Shown one piece after another: positions 63,903-64,000 of a stretch of 64,000 bases of DNA (position 1 is its first letter; every line of letters begins with the position of its first letter). A program made the translations under genes and the position numbers. The notes under the pieces are model-generated. The model searched no databases and was not told the DNA's origin. It saw nothing but the letters and a program-made list of their open reading frames with translations. Location: contig JBAYKX010000013.1 in the NCBI GenBank assembly GCA_041664345.1, positions 39,600 through 103,599 of the forward strand, written 5' to 3'. Source of the stretch: GWE2-40-63 sp041664345 (GTDB taxonomy: Bacteria > Bacteroidota > Bacteroidia > Bacteroidales > SZUA-534).

Positions 63903-64000
63903 CCCCGACCTAGAAATTGTTGCAGCTCATCAAACAGATGAACGGTATCAAGTGAATTACTTACAATTTCTTAGTCGATTGAGTGATTTGTTTTTCCAAA
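63862..64000 (+). other. Possible gene fragment at the right edge
   Basis: The frame after a TGA at 63859-63861 is open to the window end and has no ATG. From 63901 it reads NPDLEIVAAHQTDERYQV then NYLQFLSRLSDLFFQ, which looks protein-like. Near its end RLSDLFF faintly recalls the NRLSDYLF motif of PduO-type cobalamin adenosyltransferase, but I cannot call it. The upstream inverted repeat may have been inserted into or before it. Confidence 0.25.

Overview
The window is AT-rich, gene-dense DNA from a member of the Bacteroidota, probably class Bacteroidia. The evidence is lineage-typical families (GSCFA, DUF2807, DUF4199, DUF2723, a DUF6427-like protein, LuxE/PaaK), TonB-dependent receptors with a carboxypeptidase-regulatory domain, two C-terminal type IX secretion sorting domains, and promoters of the Bacteroidota form TTG-N18-21-TAnnTTTG. 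No rRNA, tRNA, CRISPR array, IS element or prophage was seen. The one clear RNA gene is the small SRP RNA at 44598-44700.

Layout. Positions 1-9680 form one plus-strand array: cheR (partial), cheB, a membrane GAF protein, a membrane GAF/PAS/SpoIIE phosphatase, a SiaB-like kinase, a SiaC-like phosphoprotein (Thr68 present), a TerB-ABCG-type transporter, a lipoprotein and a small secreted protein. This is the most novel-looking locus. It resembles the Pseudomonas SiaABC partner switch without the diguanylate cyclase SiaD, and with an ABC transporter where an output could lie. Positions 9728-16757 (minus) hold a PAS-repeat protein with no output domain, a DUF6427-like membrane protein, purD and a LuxE/PaaK-type protein. 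Positions 17174-27616 hold a lipase-like hydrolase, GSCFA, ribF, a thioredoxin-like lipoprotein with a CxxS site, lpxH, a second lipoprotein/secreted-protein pair, sppA and mrp. Positions 27765-37649 hold a MntA/HepT pair, rnhB, surface-glycan genes (glycosyltransferase, methyltransferase, flippase, DUF2723), lpxK and a DUF2807 protein. Positions 38013-46674 hold a ParE/RelE-type pair, ribD, prmC, recX, prfB with its programmed frameshift, a third small secreted protein, a GT2 transferase, DUF4199, ffs, a YgjP-like metalloprotease and pepT. Positions 46746-56811 (minus) hold an Oar-like receptor, then an exported set: an OB-fold/phospholipase-D protein, a TonB-dependent receptor and a lamin-tail protein. 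Positions 57051-63624 hold kdsB, a second TerB-ABC transporter, folK, upp and an OB-fold lipoprotein. The last 330 bases hold palindromic repeats and perhaps a gene fragment.

Data quality matters here. Four conserved genes (GSCFA, ribD, the 3' end of prfB, the second TerB-ABC gene) are each broken by one apparently missing base, and the OB-fold/PLD gene by one in-frame TAA. prfB is essential and ribD is a biosynthetic gene, so residual sequencing error is the simplest explanation for the deletions. The prfB programmed frameshift at 41202-41208 is separate and genuine.
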